A stretch of 64,000 bases of DNA from Sebastes aleutianus (lineage: Eukaryota > Chordata > Actinopteri > Perciformes > Sebastidae), in the NCBI GenBank assembly GCA_916700875.1, contig CAKAKS010000031.1, positions 4,406,477 to 4,470,476 on the forward strand, given 5' to 3'. Below are positions 23,847-36,688 of this stretch, piece after piece (the first letter of the stretch is position 1; the number at the start of each line of letters is the position of its first letter). Position numbers and translations under genes: made by a program. The notes below the pieces were generated by a model, which was not told the DNA's origin, did not search any database, and worked only from the letters and a program-made list of their open reading frames with translations.

Positions 23847-25281
23847 TCTCAACACACACACACACACATCCAGAAGGCACATATTCAGCCTACACATCCC
23901 TGATATACTGCAGCTGCATTGCATGTGTACAGTATGTCACCAAGATGAATTTTGTATTTTGAAAAACAAAGTTTGCCCAGACAAGAGAAACTTAGTTTTC
24001 CAACATTGAGGGCTTGGGGAATAGCACATGTACATTTGGTTTGCTAACAGAAAAAATATAGAAACAGAAGCAACTTAGGATCTCATGTGCATCATCTCTT
24101 ATTTACTTGCTTAGATGGTTTTCTTGATGACAGATGACAATTAGAGAGGATGTTCCAGAACCGTGATTTCTGACTATGGGCTGTGATACAGTCGGGGCCC
24201 GGTGGGATTCCACTGTTATGTTCTGCTTAATAATCCAAATCCTCTAAGTCCCCCTCGGCCCACTTCAGTCCTTTGATTGCTCCTTGTATTTTTATTGCGT
24301 TATACTCCATTTTCATAATCTGGCACACAGCTCTCTTATGGTGTGTGTGCTGGAGAGAATGAAAAAGAGAGAGCCAAACAAGCGCTGCATACTGCCCTCC
24401 TAAAGTCATTCAGATTACAAGGGTCAGTCTCTAATCCACAAAGCTGGGTATGTCTGCTCCCAACTTGGAATAATAATAATTCTTAGAGGAGAAAAATACT
24501 GTATGGTAAACTGGCTGTTGCAAGCTGCGCTCATGTTTATGCATATCCATTAGAATGTGTGATTTGTGTGTAACTACTAATGTAGATGTGCCTGAGCTAG
24601 CTCGTGCATACGCCCGCTTTGCCACCTGGGAAAATGTCCAATGGCGACAGAGGACAGATATTCACTTTCCTCAGTCACCATGGATCATGCAACACACCCT
24701 TTTGGAAGGAAGTAATTCATTCGGCGATAAGCACAACAAAAAGGAAAGGAAAAAGAGCACCGTCAGCAGCCATCAAGATGGTAGAGTGTGATAGGCAAGT
24801 CTGGCTCTGTAATCAATCTGTACATGCATTTTTTTGCAAGGCCATGAAGTGTATTTCAAAGTCCATCACTTGGCTGGAGCGAAAGAAGGGAACATGTTAA
24901 GTGCGATGAAGTAGTTATCAAGAAATAGTACTAGATTTACTAAAACCACGAAAACATATTTGTGTTATTGTGATTCGATGAAATTAGAGTGACATTGGCC
25001 TTATGGTAAACATTAATGTTTATTAGCAACAAAAGTGAATTTTTACACCCAAATGGAATTAGTTGAGTTTGTGCTACAACCAAAGAGGACTGATGTGCAT
25101 TGGAGCTGTGTGGGTTGTTTGTGTACCATTCATATTAGTTACTGATATTGTAAACCACAGCTAAACATGTTATTTCATAGTAGTAATGATTCATTTGTTT
25201 TGAAGATCCAGCAGCCGACAAGTCAAAACTGATCAGTGTACCAGACCCCATATCACCCAGAGGGTAAAATCCTTTGCTAGC
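23847..25281. other. Unique intronic DNA
   Basis: Short (CA)n at about 23851-23868. No gene supported. Confidence 0.5.
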
Positions 25282-25493
25282 TACGGCTGTGTATTGGCAA
25301 GAATTTGGCGATACGATATGTGTCATGATACAGGGGTTATGATTCAATATATTGCGATTTTTAAAAATGTTATTTTAGGAAAACTGTCATAGTATAAAGA
25401 ACACACCAACATATGCATAAAATCTGACTTTTTGTATGCAATCAGAACAGTGGGATCTGCATTTACATTTATCACAGTCCCTATAACATCCAA
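25282..25493 (-). mobile_element. R10 fragment, antisense
   Basis: GGCTGTGTATTGGCAAGAAT to TCACAGTCCCTATAACATCC, complementary to the right half of the copies at 2991 and 35628. Truncated where R9 begins. Confidence 0.7.
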
Positions 25494-25494
25494 C

Positions 25495-25785
25495 TAGGGC
25501 TGCAAATAACGATTATTTTCATTGTCAATTAATCCGTTGATTGTTTTCTCGATTAATCAATTAGTCGTTTGGTCAAAAAAAAAAGGCTGGAAAATTTTGA
25601 AAAATGTGGATCAGTGTCTCCCAAAGCCCAAGATGACATCCTCAAATGTCTTGTTTGTCCATAACTACAAGATATTCAGTTTACTGTCATAGAGGAGTAA
25701 AGAAACCAGAAAATATTCACATTTAAGAAGCTGGAATCAGAGAATTTAGACTTTTTCTTAAAAAACTATTCAAACCGATTATTTG
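25495..25785 (+). mobile_element. R9 repeat (GGGCTGCAAATAACGATTAT...), truncated
   Basis: Starts CTAGGGCTGCAAATAACG and continues with the AT-rich self-complementary ATTAATCAATTAGTCGTTTG. This is a very common teleost interspersed repeat. The right end is lost near AACCGATTATTTG. Confidence 0.6.
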
Positions 25786-25825
25786 CCACGAACATTGGAC
25801 TTGTGGTTGAAAGTCCTGTGTTTGT

Positions 25826-26029
25826 TTAGTTAAGTTTTGATGAAACAAAGAAAACATTAAAGTTCCTGATATCCCGTTGGAAACTGATGCGGGCCATGAG
25901 GTCATCCAGACCATCATCCAACGTGCAAACATTGGCCATCAGGATGCCAGGCTTACCATTAACCACAAAGCAAGCCATATTATGACCGATATTTCGTGAG
26001 AATTTCTCTAAAAGGCAGCAACACCACAA
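25826..26029 (-). pseudogene. LINE ORF2 endonuclease N-terminal fragment (decayed)
   Basis: Minus-strand open stretch with ILMANVCTLDDGLDDLMARI followed by SFQRDIRNFNVFF. This resembles the start of the apurinic endonuclease domain of fish non-LTR elements, where a LANVRSLDNKLDEL-type stretch precedes the C/N-V-FTETWL motif. Here the FTETWL motif is lost (FFVSSKLN). Too short for function. Assignment is by recollection of the family pattern. Confidence 0.5.
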
Positions 26030-27438
26030 ACACGGCTGAGAGACCCAAACCGTTTTTTGTACCAGGCTGTAAACATGTTTATTTCTACTGTTAAATTGGA
26101 CATTTTAACACGGGGTCTATGGAGATTGGCTCGCTTTTGGAGCCAGCCTCAAGTGGCCATTGGATGAACTGCAGTTTTTGGCACTTCTGGGTTGGCTTCA
26201 TTTTTCAGCCCATATAGTATTTTTTTCACAGTTTATAACATCGAAATAGTATTGTGAAATATTTCTTTAACTGATGTTTCTATGTCACTCTATATTGAAT
26301 TTATTACTAGTCATTAAACTTTGTGTTTAATGCCACTCCAATGCGACAGTAAAAGTGTCACATACTGATCGTCCAATTTACCACCCACAGATGAAAAGAT
26401 TTATCGTAATGAAATCCTACAGTACATACAGCATAATGTTACAGCACTATGGTGTAAATACCATGTGTCCTAGGATGATGGAAATTAGCTAAATTCATTC
26501 AAGAGCAAAATAATTGAATACTAAGATAGCATAGTTCTCCTACAGAGTCTGTCCCTGCCTGTCTCCCCATGATTTTGCATTTCCCCCCCAACAGCCTGAT
26601 GCCAAGGGTAAGATATACATCTGTCTAATTTCTTGCTTGTCAGCCCACCATCTGGTGCAGTATCAACATTAAAGACGGGAAAAATGGTATCACACTGTCA
26701 TTCAGAGCCACACACACACTAGTGAATCGTTGATTGCACAAGCTACTGAGGCTATGGGTGGTGGACGTCTTACAAACTTTGGTCATTTTTGTTTACCCAT
26801 CAATGTGATGTTTTTGTGATTCTTTTCTCAAGACTCCAATTCAGTCTTAAGCAAATTTCAATGTTTAGTTTCAAGTACAAGTAGCTGATCAATTGTTGGT
26901 GTAAGTGTTAAGGGGTGCTTTGAACAGATGGTGTACTGAGAGCCCAATGGGTTACAATAAGCAAAGTAGTAAGTAGTAAATCCATTGGCCGTGTCCGAAT
27001 TGGCTCCCCTCCAAATCCTTTGCATCCAAGCCCTCTAATCTTATTAGTGTAATGGTAATTTCCTTTACAAAGCTTATTTTTTTTTTTTTTTTTAAACATA
27101 TTGTATGGTTCTAAGGTGGTACGGATTTAAATTCGTTTTTTACTTTTACAATCGTCTTTGTTATCCTTTCCATTTTCCCTCCCATTTGTGGCATTTCCTA
27201 CTCTCATTTAAAGTGGCTATAATCAAGGTTTTCCATTAACAATGGATCACATGACTACTTGTATCTGAAATGGGTTGCGCATACACAGAAAATGAACACC
27301 TGTCTCTATAGTTCACCTCAGGGAATATACTGTATAGCAGAATAAAGCGCCTTTCAGCTCATTGTTTCGGTTTTCCTGCCTGCAACTTTACTGTTCGGTT
27401 CACCTTCACTCTTTTCAGTGAAAAAGCTATAATAAAAG
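26030..27438. other. Mostly unique intronic DNA
   Basis: A probable repeat piece lies at 26090-26220 (CGGGGTCTATGGAGATTGGC, CACTTCTGGGTTGGCTTCAT). The rest shows nothing recognisable. Confidence 0.45.
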
Positions 27439-28045
27439 CATAGACTGTATATAAGAAGTGGACGAAGTCATAGTGGCATCACCCATTGGTTTGTGTACTG
27501 TCGTTTTAAAGCCTCAAGTTTGGCTGTAGCCATCTTGTTTTTTTGCAACCAGAAGTGACACCAGAGGCTGGAGTTGAGTACAACCAAAAGCTGAATAAGA
27601 CATTTTCAGGCGACCAAAGCGGTTATAATTAACTTTTATGAACTGAAAACACACCGTGAAAGGGTTAAAGTTCAAAGACAAAAACACGGACGACTCCCAG
27701 ACCGTACAACGTCGTGGTAGCAAGGTAGCCCTGCCCTAAAGCATACCCTGCTTTATGGTCTATTTGACTCTAAATGGGAATATTATTTACTAAATGAACA
27801 TCATGCTGTATTGAAGAAGACTTGAAACTAGCGATTGAGACCATAAACTCATGTTTACAATGTTTACTGAGGTAATAAATCAAGTGAGAAGTAGGCTCAT
27901 TTCTCATAGGCATCTATACAATCAGACTTCTTTTAGCAACCAGAGGAGTTGACCCCTGCTGGCTATTAGAAAGAATGCAAGTTTAAGGCAATCCACATTT
28001 GATTCACTTTTCGGAACCGTATGTAGCCCACTGGTTAAAACCACC
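27439..28045 (+). mobile_element. R8 repeat copy
   Basis: Begins CATAGACTGTATATAAGAAG and continues through TTTTTTTGCAACCAGAAGTG, GAACTGAAAACACACCGTGA and ATGAACATCATGCTGTATTG to CATTTGATTCACTTTTCGGA. The whole order is found in reverse complement at about 52598-53466. Confidence 0.8.
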
Positions 28046-29380
28046 ACACACTACCTACCCGCACCAAATGACTGACAGATAAAGCTAGATGGTGAACATA
28101 GCGGAGAATATTTTTCGCTATAGTTAGCAAGACCAAAAAACAGTTAAATTGTGAGTTAATATTGTGCTTGCATTCGCCAAGTGGCTAGAAACATGTCTCC
28201 AAATGAATGGTAATGCCGCTGAACAAAATTCACCATATCAACATAAAAGGTGATTATACATCAAAGCTGTGTTCACAGCTTGTTTCCGTTGCCCCCAAGT
28301 GGCCAAGAACATCAGTTAGTGAGGGATAAACTCTCAAGACTTTCACCACCTGCGACAGACACATGCTGGTCACACATTCTGTAGCTCATGAGCCACTGGT
28401 GAAGCAGAAACCCCCCCACTGCGTCGACAGAAACCCCCAACTGTGTCGACACTGCCTAAGTGCTGACCAACAACAATACTAAAGAAAGCCCTCTCTGCTA
28501 TTATGTATCAAGACAATATGTATTTCTGAATTTAAAAAATGAACAAAACAGCCGTCAAATTATTGTAATTTTGATTATTTGATTACTCTCTTCTGCATGT
28601 TCAAATCATAGCTCAATGCTATTCGGCATTGGCTCAACAAAGACCCGCAAGAAAAAAAAATAAACTCTTTTATAGTGAGATTCATCTAGCCTCTCCCTTA
28701 ATCTTAGTGCCATCTCTTTTGGATTCTTGGAACCTTGTAGAAGTACTATTAGGAGCTACTCTAAGAACTTCATGAACAAAAGCAACTGAAAAGAGGAGAG
28801 ATTTCACTCCCTCCTTTCTTTTCAAGAGCAATCTCTTCAAGGTCTCAAATGTGGAAGCTGTGTATTTTAAAGCAGCCACTTCACATCTGAATAGCGTCAT
28901 TATTTCTTTTGACGGTGGTCTGTGGGTGGGGGAACAAGAACCACCGCTATAGACTAAGTGTTATTGTTTGGAACGGGAACAAGGACATAGTTCAAGACAA
29001 ATGGCCATTAATGTTTCTTCTTCAAAGAAAACCATGTTGAAGTGACTCTGAAATTACTGTGGGCCACAGGAAGATCGTGTGAACTCAGTGCAATTAGCAC
29101 AAGTCTGTACTAATACTGTTGCATTATCCACTGACAGCAGTAATGAACAGATGTTAACATCTTACTACCACCTGACATTGTTAATCGCTGATGGCTCTTG
29201 TGATCCCTAGCTTTACATATGTTGTCTTAAAGTGTAGTGTGGAGACTGTGATGGAAAAATGTGTTCACTCCTACAAGCACATCATTTATGCAGATCTTGC
29301 ACTCAAACACAAACACAAGCACACATTCATTGGCTTCTCAAATGTTCATCAAATTCATTTCAGTCTTAATTCCGTTGCAG
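28046..29380. other. Unique intronic DNA upstream of exon A
   Basis: No repeats recognised for 1.3 kb before exon A. Short G/C runs near 28410-28450 (two close copies of CGACAGAAACCCCC-like sequence). Confidence 0.5.
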
Positions 29381-29486
29381 GTGACGGAGACACGGACGGG
29401 GCCACTGGGATGCAGTAGCTATGACAATCTGGACTCGGTTAGCTCGATCCTCCTGCAGAGCCCGGAGAGCAAGCTTCATCTGCAAG
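29381..29486 (+). CDS. brinp1: brinp1 internal exon A (end of MACPF region)
   Basis: Internal coding exon of BRINP1, a secreted or ER-retained neural MACPF-family protein linked to cell-cycle suppression and neurodevelopment (family knowledge). The exon starts after a TTCCGTTGCAG acceptor and ends at CAAG|GTAAAC. It is 106 bp, begins in phase 0 and ends in phase 1. It reads VTETRTGPLGCSSYDNLDSV, then ends LLQSPESKLHLQ plus a split Gly codon, which is very close to the human BRINP1 segment as I recall it. BRINP2 and BRINP3 have SNYDN and PENK at the equivalent places, so they fit less well. It covers the C-terminal edge of the MACPF region (about residues 195-229). The frame stays open through the donor for about 30 codons, so the splice call rests on homology plus the consensus sites. 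I did not find the preceding exon in the 29.4 kb upstream, which implies a very long intron. Confidence 0.9.
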
Positions 29487-29865
29487 GTAAACAATCCCAG
29501 CATGTCAATATTTCCCACATGCTGCCCCAGGGATGTCGGACATCACAGGGCAGCAGAGTCAAACTTCATTTTAGCCTCTAAAAAGTAAAGGAGATCTATA
29601 GTCATACATATATACATGCAATGCTCTTATTTGGACAAGGTGAAATGGGTTGTGCCTTCTCAGAATTGAATGTCAATGCGTTTTTTTAATTGGGACTGCT
29701 TCCCAATCCCCTCTGGAGATCGGAGATAGGATTCTCTGTGGTTATGGATATTTGTTAACGTGATTGTTTTCTTAAATCTCTCTTAAAGCTTATTCAAAGA
29801 CAGGCCTATATTCAAAACAGTTGCATGAAGTGTGCAAACTATTCAGACATGAATGTATAATAAGT

Positions 29866-30542
29866 AGGGGCTGTCAAAGTTACACAAATTTGTTTTAACA
29901 CCACTAATTTCTTTAACGCATTAATGCAATCGATCTTCCGGTAGTGAAGATACTGGCATATGAAACAAAAAAAAACTAAGGAATCCATTGGTACCAACCA
30001 TGTTCTATTAGCTTGTCAGGAAGGAGGCTCAATAACGCTCCAAACTTGCGCTAAATCTTGGCGAGGAAAAACTGGCATGGCCATTTTCAAATGGGTCTCT
30101 TGACCCCTGACCTCAAGATATGTGAATGAAAATGGGTTCTATGGGTACCCACGAGTCTCCCCTTTACAGACATGCCCACTTTATGATAATCGCATGCAGT
30201 TTGGGGCAAGTCATAGTCAAGTCAGCACACTGACACACTGACAGTTGTTGTTGCCTGTTGGGCTGCAGTTTGCCATGTTATGATTTGAGCATTTTTTTTT
30301 TTATGCTAAATGCAGTACCTGTGAGGGTTTCTGGATCAATATCTGTCATTGTTTTGTGTTGTTAATTGATTTCCAGTAATAAATATATACATACATTTGC
30401 ATAAAGCACAATATTTTGCCCACTGTCTTGTTGATAAGTATGTTAAACACTTGACAAATCTCCTTAAGGTACATTTTGAACAGATAAGAAATGTGAGATT
30501 AATCACAATTACATTTTTTAATCAAAGGATATACAGCCCTAA
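29866..30542 (+). mobile_element. R3 repeat copy, near full length
   Basis: TAGGGGCTGTCAAAGTTACA to ATACAGCCCTAA. Contains TCAAGTCAGCACACTGACAC and all other R3 landmarks. Termini are inverted (TAGGG-CTGTC / ACAGCCCTA), suggesting a hAT-like MITE. Confidence 0.84.
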
Positions 30543-32100
30543 TAATAAGACGATAAGAATAGCCTGCAAAGGTATTGCTATACCTAACAACATAAAGAGT
30601 CAAACTCTTTCTAGTTCGTCAGAATGTATCTCAAGAATGTTGTCAACGCATTAAATGAGTCACCTTTCAAATAAATCCACCGGCGTTTCACTCACGGATC
30701 ATACGTCAGTGGATAGCAACTTTTACCCGTTAGTGCTAATTTTCGTTTAAGCGAAAATAATTCTGTCTTAAACATTGACACAACTAATAATTAGCATGAG
30801 AGAAGGAATTGCTTGCAGTGACAGCCACCCTGGGGAAAAAGGAATGATGAAAGGCTGTGTAACTGGGGTCAAGTGTTTGAATAGACTGATTGTTTCTTTG
30901 ATTTATTCAAGTTTACGCAGGTTATTAGGACCGGTTTTAGAATCACAGAGGCTTATTTTCCACCGCTACCCCTCCTTCTATTTCCTCTCTCTGAAGGGAT
31001 CATTACTCGTCCTCTAAAATCAGAGAACTAAGTGGTTTGTCAAAGAAACACTTTTAAGTCTTCCGCTTCCACTTACTCAAAGGACTCCATAGGTTTTGGG
31101 AAAAAAGCTTTATTGTCATGCATCAAACGTATTAGCCTTGTGCTTTGAAGACTGTTTTGACACCCCGATTGATAGATGACAGGCCTGGGAGAGATCCTTT
31201 TCTTTTGGCTTGATAATAACCCCTGAATAGAATGGAAAAGCTTTTTCCGATTGGTTTCTGGCTTAGAGGTTTGTATTAGGCCAAATTATATCGGTGTGCA
31301 TTTTGTGTGTGGGTGAGGGATGAGGCAAGGTGTTGAGAGTTCTCCTGGAAATGGGTTCTTTTAAGACCAATTATGGCGATTTTCTGCCTTTAATTAGCTG
31401 ATGGTGTAACTTCTCCAACAATCACTGGGCTCTTCATAGTGCTCTTCAAAGCCATAGCACTCCACACAGCTCATGGAGAGGCCCCGTTGTCAATGGAGAC
31501 GGTGACGTTTTACGCCGTTCGAATATATTTATAACAAGATCCAATCATTTAATTCACCTTACAGTTCACCCTTTCTGACATGAAAACCAGTGTAAGTGTT
31601 ACAATTAGTCTTATTGTATCCCTTGGTGAACCATATATTGCTCTCAGATCAAGCCGGCCATGTGCATTTATAAAAGAATGTGTCCTCCTGCGCGTATAAA
31701 TTGTGCATAGGTTAAATGTTTTCATTCACTTGGGTCACGGGCTCTGGTCTGCATTGAGTCCCATGCTGGTATAGGATTAATGCTGATTTTTTTTTTATTG
31801 TTCCCAGGCAATTTACTCAGCTTCACAATAGTGTTATTTTATTCTTCTAGTGGGAAGTGCAAATATATAAAGCCCCCATATATTATTCTAGATCTCTAGG
31901 TTTATTTCCTTTTTGAAAGATATGCACTCATATTAATATTCTGGTTATGTCCATAGGCTATTTTTTCCTCTGCGCCAACAAACTCGAGCAGATGACAGAG
32001 ACACACAGAGATGGTCTTTACTTTGACATGTTTATCAGTACTCCCAGCATCTAACAACATTTGGTATTTCAAAACGACATGCTCTCAGTCATAAAACATT

Positions 32101-32140
<40 letters not shown>

Positions 32141-32390
32141 GTGCATGTATTGATTAACACATTATTTTATAAAAGAGTGAAGCATTTCATTATTTTTTAC
32201 AAAAGAAATGTAATAGATTTTTTCTGGCTGTTCTCATACATCGTTCGTAGCTAAACGAAAAGTAATTTGTGTATTAGCCACGAAAATCAATTCATACATG
32301 GATGTAATCCACAAAATCATAAACCAGGAAGGGTAAAGAATGAGAATCGCTGCATAGGGAGGAGGTCAGGGTGGATGGGTATAGGTCAAA
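30543..32390. other. Unique intronic DNA with (TG)n
   Basis: Mostly unique. (TG)n at 32102-32139. No exon recognised. Confidence 0.5.
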
Positions 32391-32700
32391 AAAGCACCTG
32401 ACTTTCGCCCAGGAGACCGGTGTTTGTACCCCATGTGAAACCAGAAGTCGAGGTTGATTTATTTGTCACGTAACTTTTTATACGCCACCTTCGGAGTTAG
32501 TTTTGCCTGAAAGATGATCTTTTCCAAAACAAAGTACTTTTGTCACGTAAATTCTATACTGAAGTTACTCCTCTTCTGGTGTTATTTTAACCCAAACTGC
32601 AGTTTTTTCCTAAACCTAACTAAATACTGTAGTTTTGTTGCCTAAACCTAACCAAGATGTCTCCTGTGAAGACGGAAGTTTATTTTGAAAATACTGTATG
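32391..32700. repeat. R7-like fragment
   Basis: CGCCCAGGAGACCGGTGTTT through TTGTTGCCTAAACCTAACCA, the antisense form of the R7 GTTTAGGCAACAAAACCAC motif. A related piece at 37325-37475 shares CCCAGGAGACTGGGGTT. Confidence 0.55.
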
Positions 32701-32919
32701 CATGTAATGAGCGTGAATTGACACGAATGTTGCTGGACATTCGTAGGAAAGTGCTTGAAAAATGAGGAATACCGTTTTGTAAGATACCATAGGAACCATT
32801 GTATGAAAACGTTGATGGGTTACATTTCCTGAAGTCATTTATAATTGTTGTTGCTATACAGTATGTGGAAAATGTATTAGCGTTAAATGGCTAAATGTTT
32901 GGTTAGAAGGACATTGATA

Positions 32920-33148
32920 GGTGGGTGGTAAGTGGCTGTTCGGGTTTTGACAGTTGCTATGGTGATGTGAACATTTGGTTTGTACATGGCTTGATGGTTG
33001 CTAGGGTGTTTGATGTGGTTGTTGGGACATCTCCAGATAGTTGTTAGATAGTTGCTATAGGGTGTTGTTTGTGGCCACAAGGGAGGCACTGCGTGGTTGC
33101 TGCAGTATCTCTGGACCCTTTAGTGCATTGTTAGGTGGTTGCTACCAT
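32920..33148. repeat. Degenerate tandem repeat of GGTTGCTAGGGTG-like units
   Basis: Repeated variants GTTGCTATGG, GGTTGCTAGGGTGTTTG, GTTGCTATAGGGTGTTG, GGTTGCTGC and GGTGGTTGCTACC, spaced by about 20-45 bp. It ends exactly where the hAT-like element's target duplication begins. Confidence 0.6.
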
Positions 33149-33157
33149 CTTCTCTGT

Positions 33158-33883
33158 TAGGGACGCCACAAGAACTGACACGTCGGTACCAAGTCGATGC
33201 CAAAATTCTGAAAATGAGGTGGTACTCATTTTTCTACAGTATTGCAGGTACTGCAGGTATCCTCCGGGATCGAGGCTAACAGTGTGTAACAGGGACAATT
33301 GCAAATGTGTTTGGCACGCAGTAAAGTCACTATCGACACGTCCAGGGGACACACCCTGATTTTTCCCCGATACATTGTGAACAACAAATCCGTGTTAAAT
33401 TTGGCGATTGCTAGTTAATGTTAGCTTTTAGCTCCATGCAGGACTGTGCTGCTTTCTGGCTGCTAACAGCTACCATTAACTAGCTCTCGCCCTGTCAATT
33501 TCAACATGGGAGGTGCCATTGATTTACATGATGATGCATTCAGGCTCTGTTCAGTAAAAATGACCATTTGGTGAGGTAAATTCTAACGTTATCATGATGT
33601 GTTGTAAAATGTAGTTTTTGGCGAGAAACTTGAATAAATACAGTTGTTTGACGGAGATGTTTTCACAGCAATATGAAATAGATAATAGAGAGGGAATCAT
33701 GACCTGTTTAACTTCAACTTCAACTAACAGAAAGGAAGGAAAAGGGAACAAAAGGCATGTACAGTATGTTGAAGTACATGGAATTTGTTGTTTTCCTTTT
33801 GTTTTTCACTGTGGTATCGAGAATCGTGGAATTTCACTGGTATTGGTATCGACTACTAAATTTCTGGTATCGTGACATCCCTA
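33158..33883. mobile_element. hAT-like element with perfect 8-bp target duplication
   Basis: TTCTCTGT at 33150-33157 and again at 33884-33891. Left end TAGGGACGCCAC; right end GTATCGTGACATCCCTA, so the outer TAGGGA is inverted. 726 bp. Interior contains GGTATCCTCCGGGATCGAGG and GTATTGGTATCGACTACTAA. Two overlapping 62- and 85-codon ORFs carry no transposase motif. Confidence 0.85.
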
Positions 33884-35027
33884 TTCTCTGTGATTGCAAG
33901 GGTATCTGGAGTTCTTGCTGTGATAATGTGCAATTTGAAAAATAGTCACTCTCACAGAACAAAGGTTTAAGGCACCATCAGTAGCAATGTTTTTTTTCTT
34001 TATCTGGGTGCACTCAGAAAAATTGGATATGTAGAAAATTTGCAAGTTAATGTTTGAGCCATTTGGAACAACTTGTGAACCTCATATTGGTTCCAAAAGC
34101 AGCTTTATCGCCTTTTATTCATACAAAAACAGTTGTATTCCCTGACAGATTTACTGTATCCCTTGGCTGGTCTTTACAGTCAATGCCCAAAAAATAACAG
34201 CTTTGACAGCATTGTCCTCGTCTTTGACAACACGCCATAAATGGACTTCACAAACTATCCCTTGAGGAGGAAGACACTGGCTGGGCCCGGGACTGCTCTT
34301 ATAAGCACTAGCGCTCCCAGCACATCTAATGAACACCCACCATGTGTCTCATTTTCAAATGCCTATTGACCTTTTACCAGACAATTAGCTAAAATGCTAA
34401 CTTTTGGCATTTAAACTGTGGGGAGGAGTCACATCTGTCCAATGCAGAAGATCACGGATCACTGGCAGCACTCTCTAATAGCGAAATATGCACATTATGC
34501 AACATTTTAGTTGAAATAGAATTTTTAACCTAAAGAGAAAATCATTCACCCCAGCACAGATGTACTGTACCTCCAAATAAAGATTAAACATGGGACTTGT
34601 AGCTACTGCAGATTCATCTGTGTAGTGTTTTCTATCTGTTTACTCTGTAAAAAGGTTGAAATACAAACTCTGAACTTGTGCTGCAGGACTCCACAGTGCT
34701 CATTATTTTGAATGTTAGGTGCGTTCAATCTATGAAGGATTGAAGGGAAATGCACACCTATTCTCGTGAGGTAATGGTTCACAGGTAAACATCAAAGGAA
34801 GGAGGAGAGAGCTGCACACGTTTAATTCTGATGCAATCATATTTTTAAACTCCTCTGCACATATATGTTTTTTTTATGAACAAACTACACTTCTGAGTAT
34901 AGTGCGTAGGACAGGTGCTTAAAATCAGTGAGCTCACAGGGCAATCAGCATGGCCATAGAAGTAGAGTCCATAGAAAAGTTATTCAGGCTTTCACATCCA
35001 TATGTCTGAGTCAGAATCAGAAATCAC
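33884..35027. other. Unique intronic DNA
   Basis: No gene or repeat family seen. Confidence 0.5.
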
Positions 35028-35612
35028 AGCGACTACGTTTACATGCGCACTAATATTACACTATTATTCTGAATATGACAATGATTGCGTCCGAATTTCC
35101 GCACTAACATGCTATTTAGTAGCTAAAACAGTATGTGAGTTATTTAAGTATGTCCGAAACCTTGGTATGAAACCAATAGTACACAAATTTCATGCCATTT
35201 CCGGTGAAATATTGCAGTATGCAACGCTGGATACATAGGACACACATTGAGTATGTAGATCATAGTAGGTGATTTCGGACGAAGACAATATTCTGAATTT
35301 TATATGGATCATCTAACAGCATATTCCATTTGGATAATCTGAATTAGGCCTTATTCCGAATTATGAAAGACTTGAATATCTGCAGGTTTTTGAATATGCG
35401 CAAAAATCTCAACGCCAATCTTTTCAAGAAGGTTGTTGAAGGGATAAAAGAGGGAGGCTTTGCACGATCGAACAAGTCTGCCACCGGTTAAGTTAATTGG
35501 AGTACACACGGCTGCATGTAAACGGGAATATTAGTGGAATACTCATTTTCATTAGCAACGTAAACAGATTAATAGCCTCTTTTTCAAAATAGGAAGAAAA
35601 ATAGAATATTTT
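35028..35612. mobile_element. R15 element with GTTTACATGC inverted ends
   Basis: Left CGTTTACATGCGCACTAATA; right GCTGCATGTAAACGGGAATA plus ATTAGCAACGTAAACAG, so terminal sequences face each other. Interior has ATTCTGAATATG / TTATTCCGAATTATGAA repeats. Single copy here, non-coding. Confidence 0.6.
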
Positions 35613-35627
35613 GTGCATGTAACTGTT

Positions 35628-36066
35628 AGGGGTGTAAGAAAATATTGAAAAAATCTAATATTGGGATATTATGTTCAAAAACACTGTATCGATTTTTAAC
35701 TAATAGTTAACATGCAGAGATCAAGTCAGTCAGTACATTATATCATTTGCAAAGAGATACACCCTCTCAGTGTATGTGCCCTGACTGCCCTCTCAGAGTA
35801 GTGCTGTGATGTTGGATGTTACAGGGACTGTGATGAATGCAAATGCAGATCCCACTATTCTGATTGCATAAAGATGTAAACTTTTTTTACTCAGATTTTA
35901 TGCATATGATGGTGTGTTCTTTAAACTATGACAGTTTTCCTAAAATTAGATTAAAAAAATCGCAATTTATCGCCTTACTTACAGTATCGCAATATACTGC
36001 AATATATTGAATCGTAACCCCTGTATCATATTGTGTCGTCAGATTCTCGCCAATACACAGCCCTAG
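35628..36066 (+). mobile_element. R10 copy, near full length
   Basis: TAGGGGTGTAAGAAAATATT to CAGATTCTCGCCAATACACAGCCCTA (ends loosely inverted). Same order as 2991-3378. Confidence 0.75.
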
Positions 36067-36684
36067 CAAATGTAGTGAATGTGGGGAAAAAAGCTCAAAC
36101 TGTATGCCTTTAGAATTGAGATTTATGTTTGCTATTTTGATGGAGATGCATTCATGTATTTCTTTCTATTCTTCTGTAGAACCACTGCTTCATTTTAATG
36201 CTTTGAGTCACCTGTTCTACACACTATATCTCTCCGCTGTCCTTTGAAAACCACATATCTCCACATTTTGGGTTTTCTGAAAAATGTTATGTCTAAAAAC
36301 AAGACTGTTTTTCATCGCTGATGAAAAGTCGACGTCTTGGAGATGCATGGTTTCCACAGGACGGCGAGAAAAATGTCACCCTGACGATTTGTAGTTTTCT
36401 TCCTGAGAATGAAAAATGTTGATTCATAGAACCTGAAATAACAAGATTGCGTCTAAGATATCAAAGTGCATCTCTGTTTTCTTCGCTCTGATGTGTTTAA
36501 CCAAATCATTTGTGACTTAAAGTAAAAATAGTTTGTACTCATAAAATCGGTTGAAAGGCTCTAAATTCTTTTTTTGTCTCATTTATTTACAGAGAAATAA
36601 TGCAGCACAAACGTCCCAGCTTTCAGCCCAAGGCTTCTTCAGTGTGCTTTCAAACTAAAGAGGGCCGCTGGCCACTTTGCCAGG
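36067..36684. other. Unique intronic DNA
   Basis: Nothing recognised. Confidence 0.5.
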
Positions 36685-36688
36685 TTAA

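Larger units (their letters stand above)
1..29380 (+). other. brinp1: brinp1 upstream intron (3' part)
   Basis: Taken as the 3' 29.4 kb of the intron preceding exon A. I looked for the exon expected just upstream, which should encode the Tyr-Gly-Thr-His and Val-Asp-Arg-Asp motifs of BRINP, and saw none on the + strand. The content is repeats (listed separately) and unique AT-rich DNA. A very short exon could have been missed by eye. Confidence 0.6.

Noticed and set aside
29261..29380. Coding sequence upstream of exon A in the same frame
   Set aside because: Translation before the acceptor has no BRINP similarity and is Thr/Ser/His-rich intron sequence.
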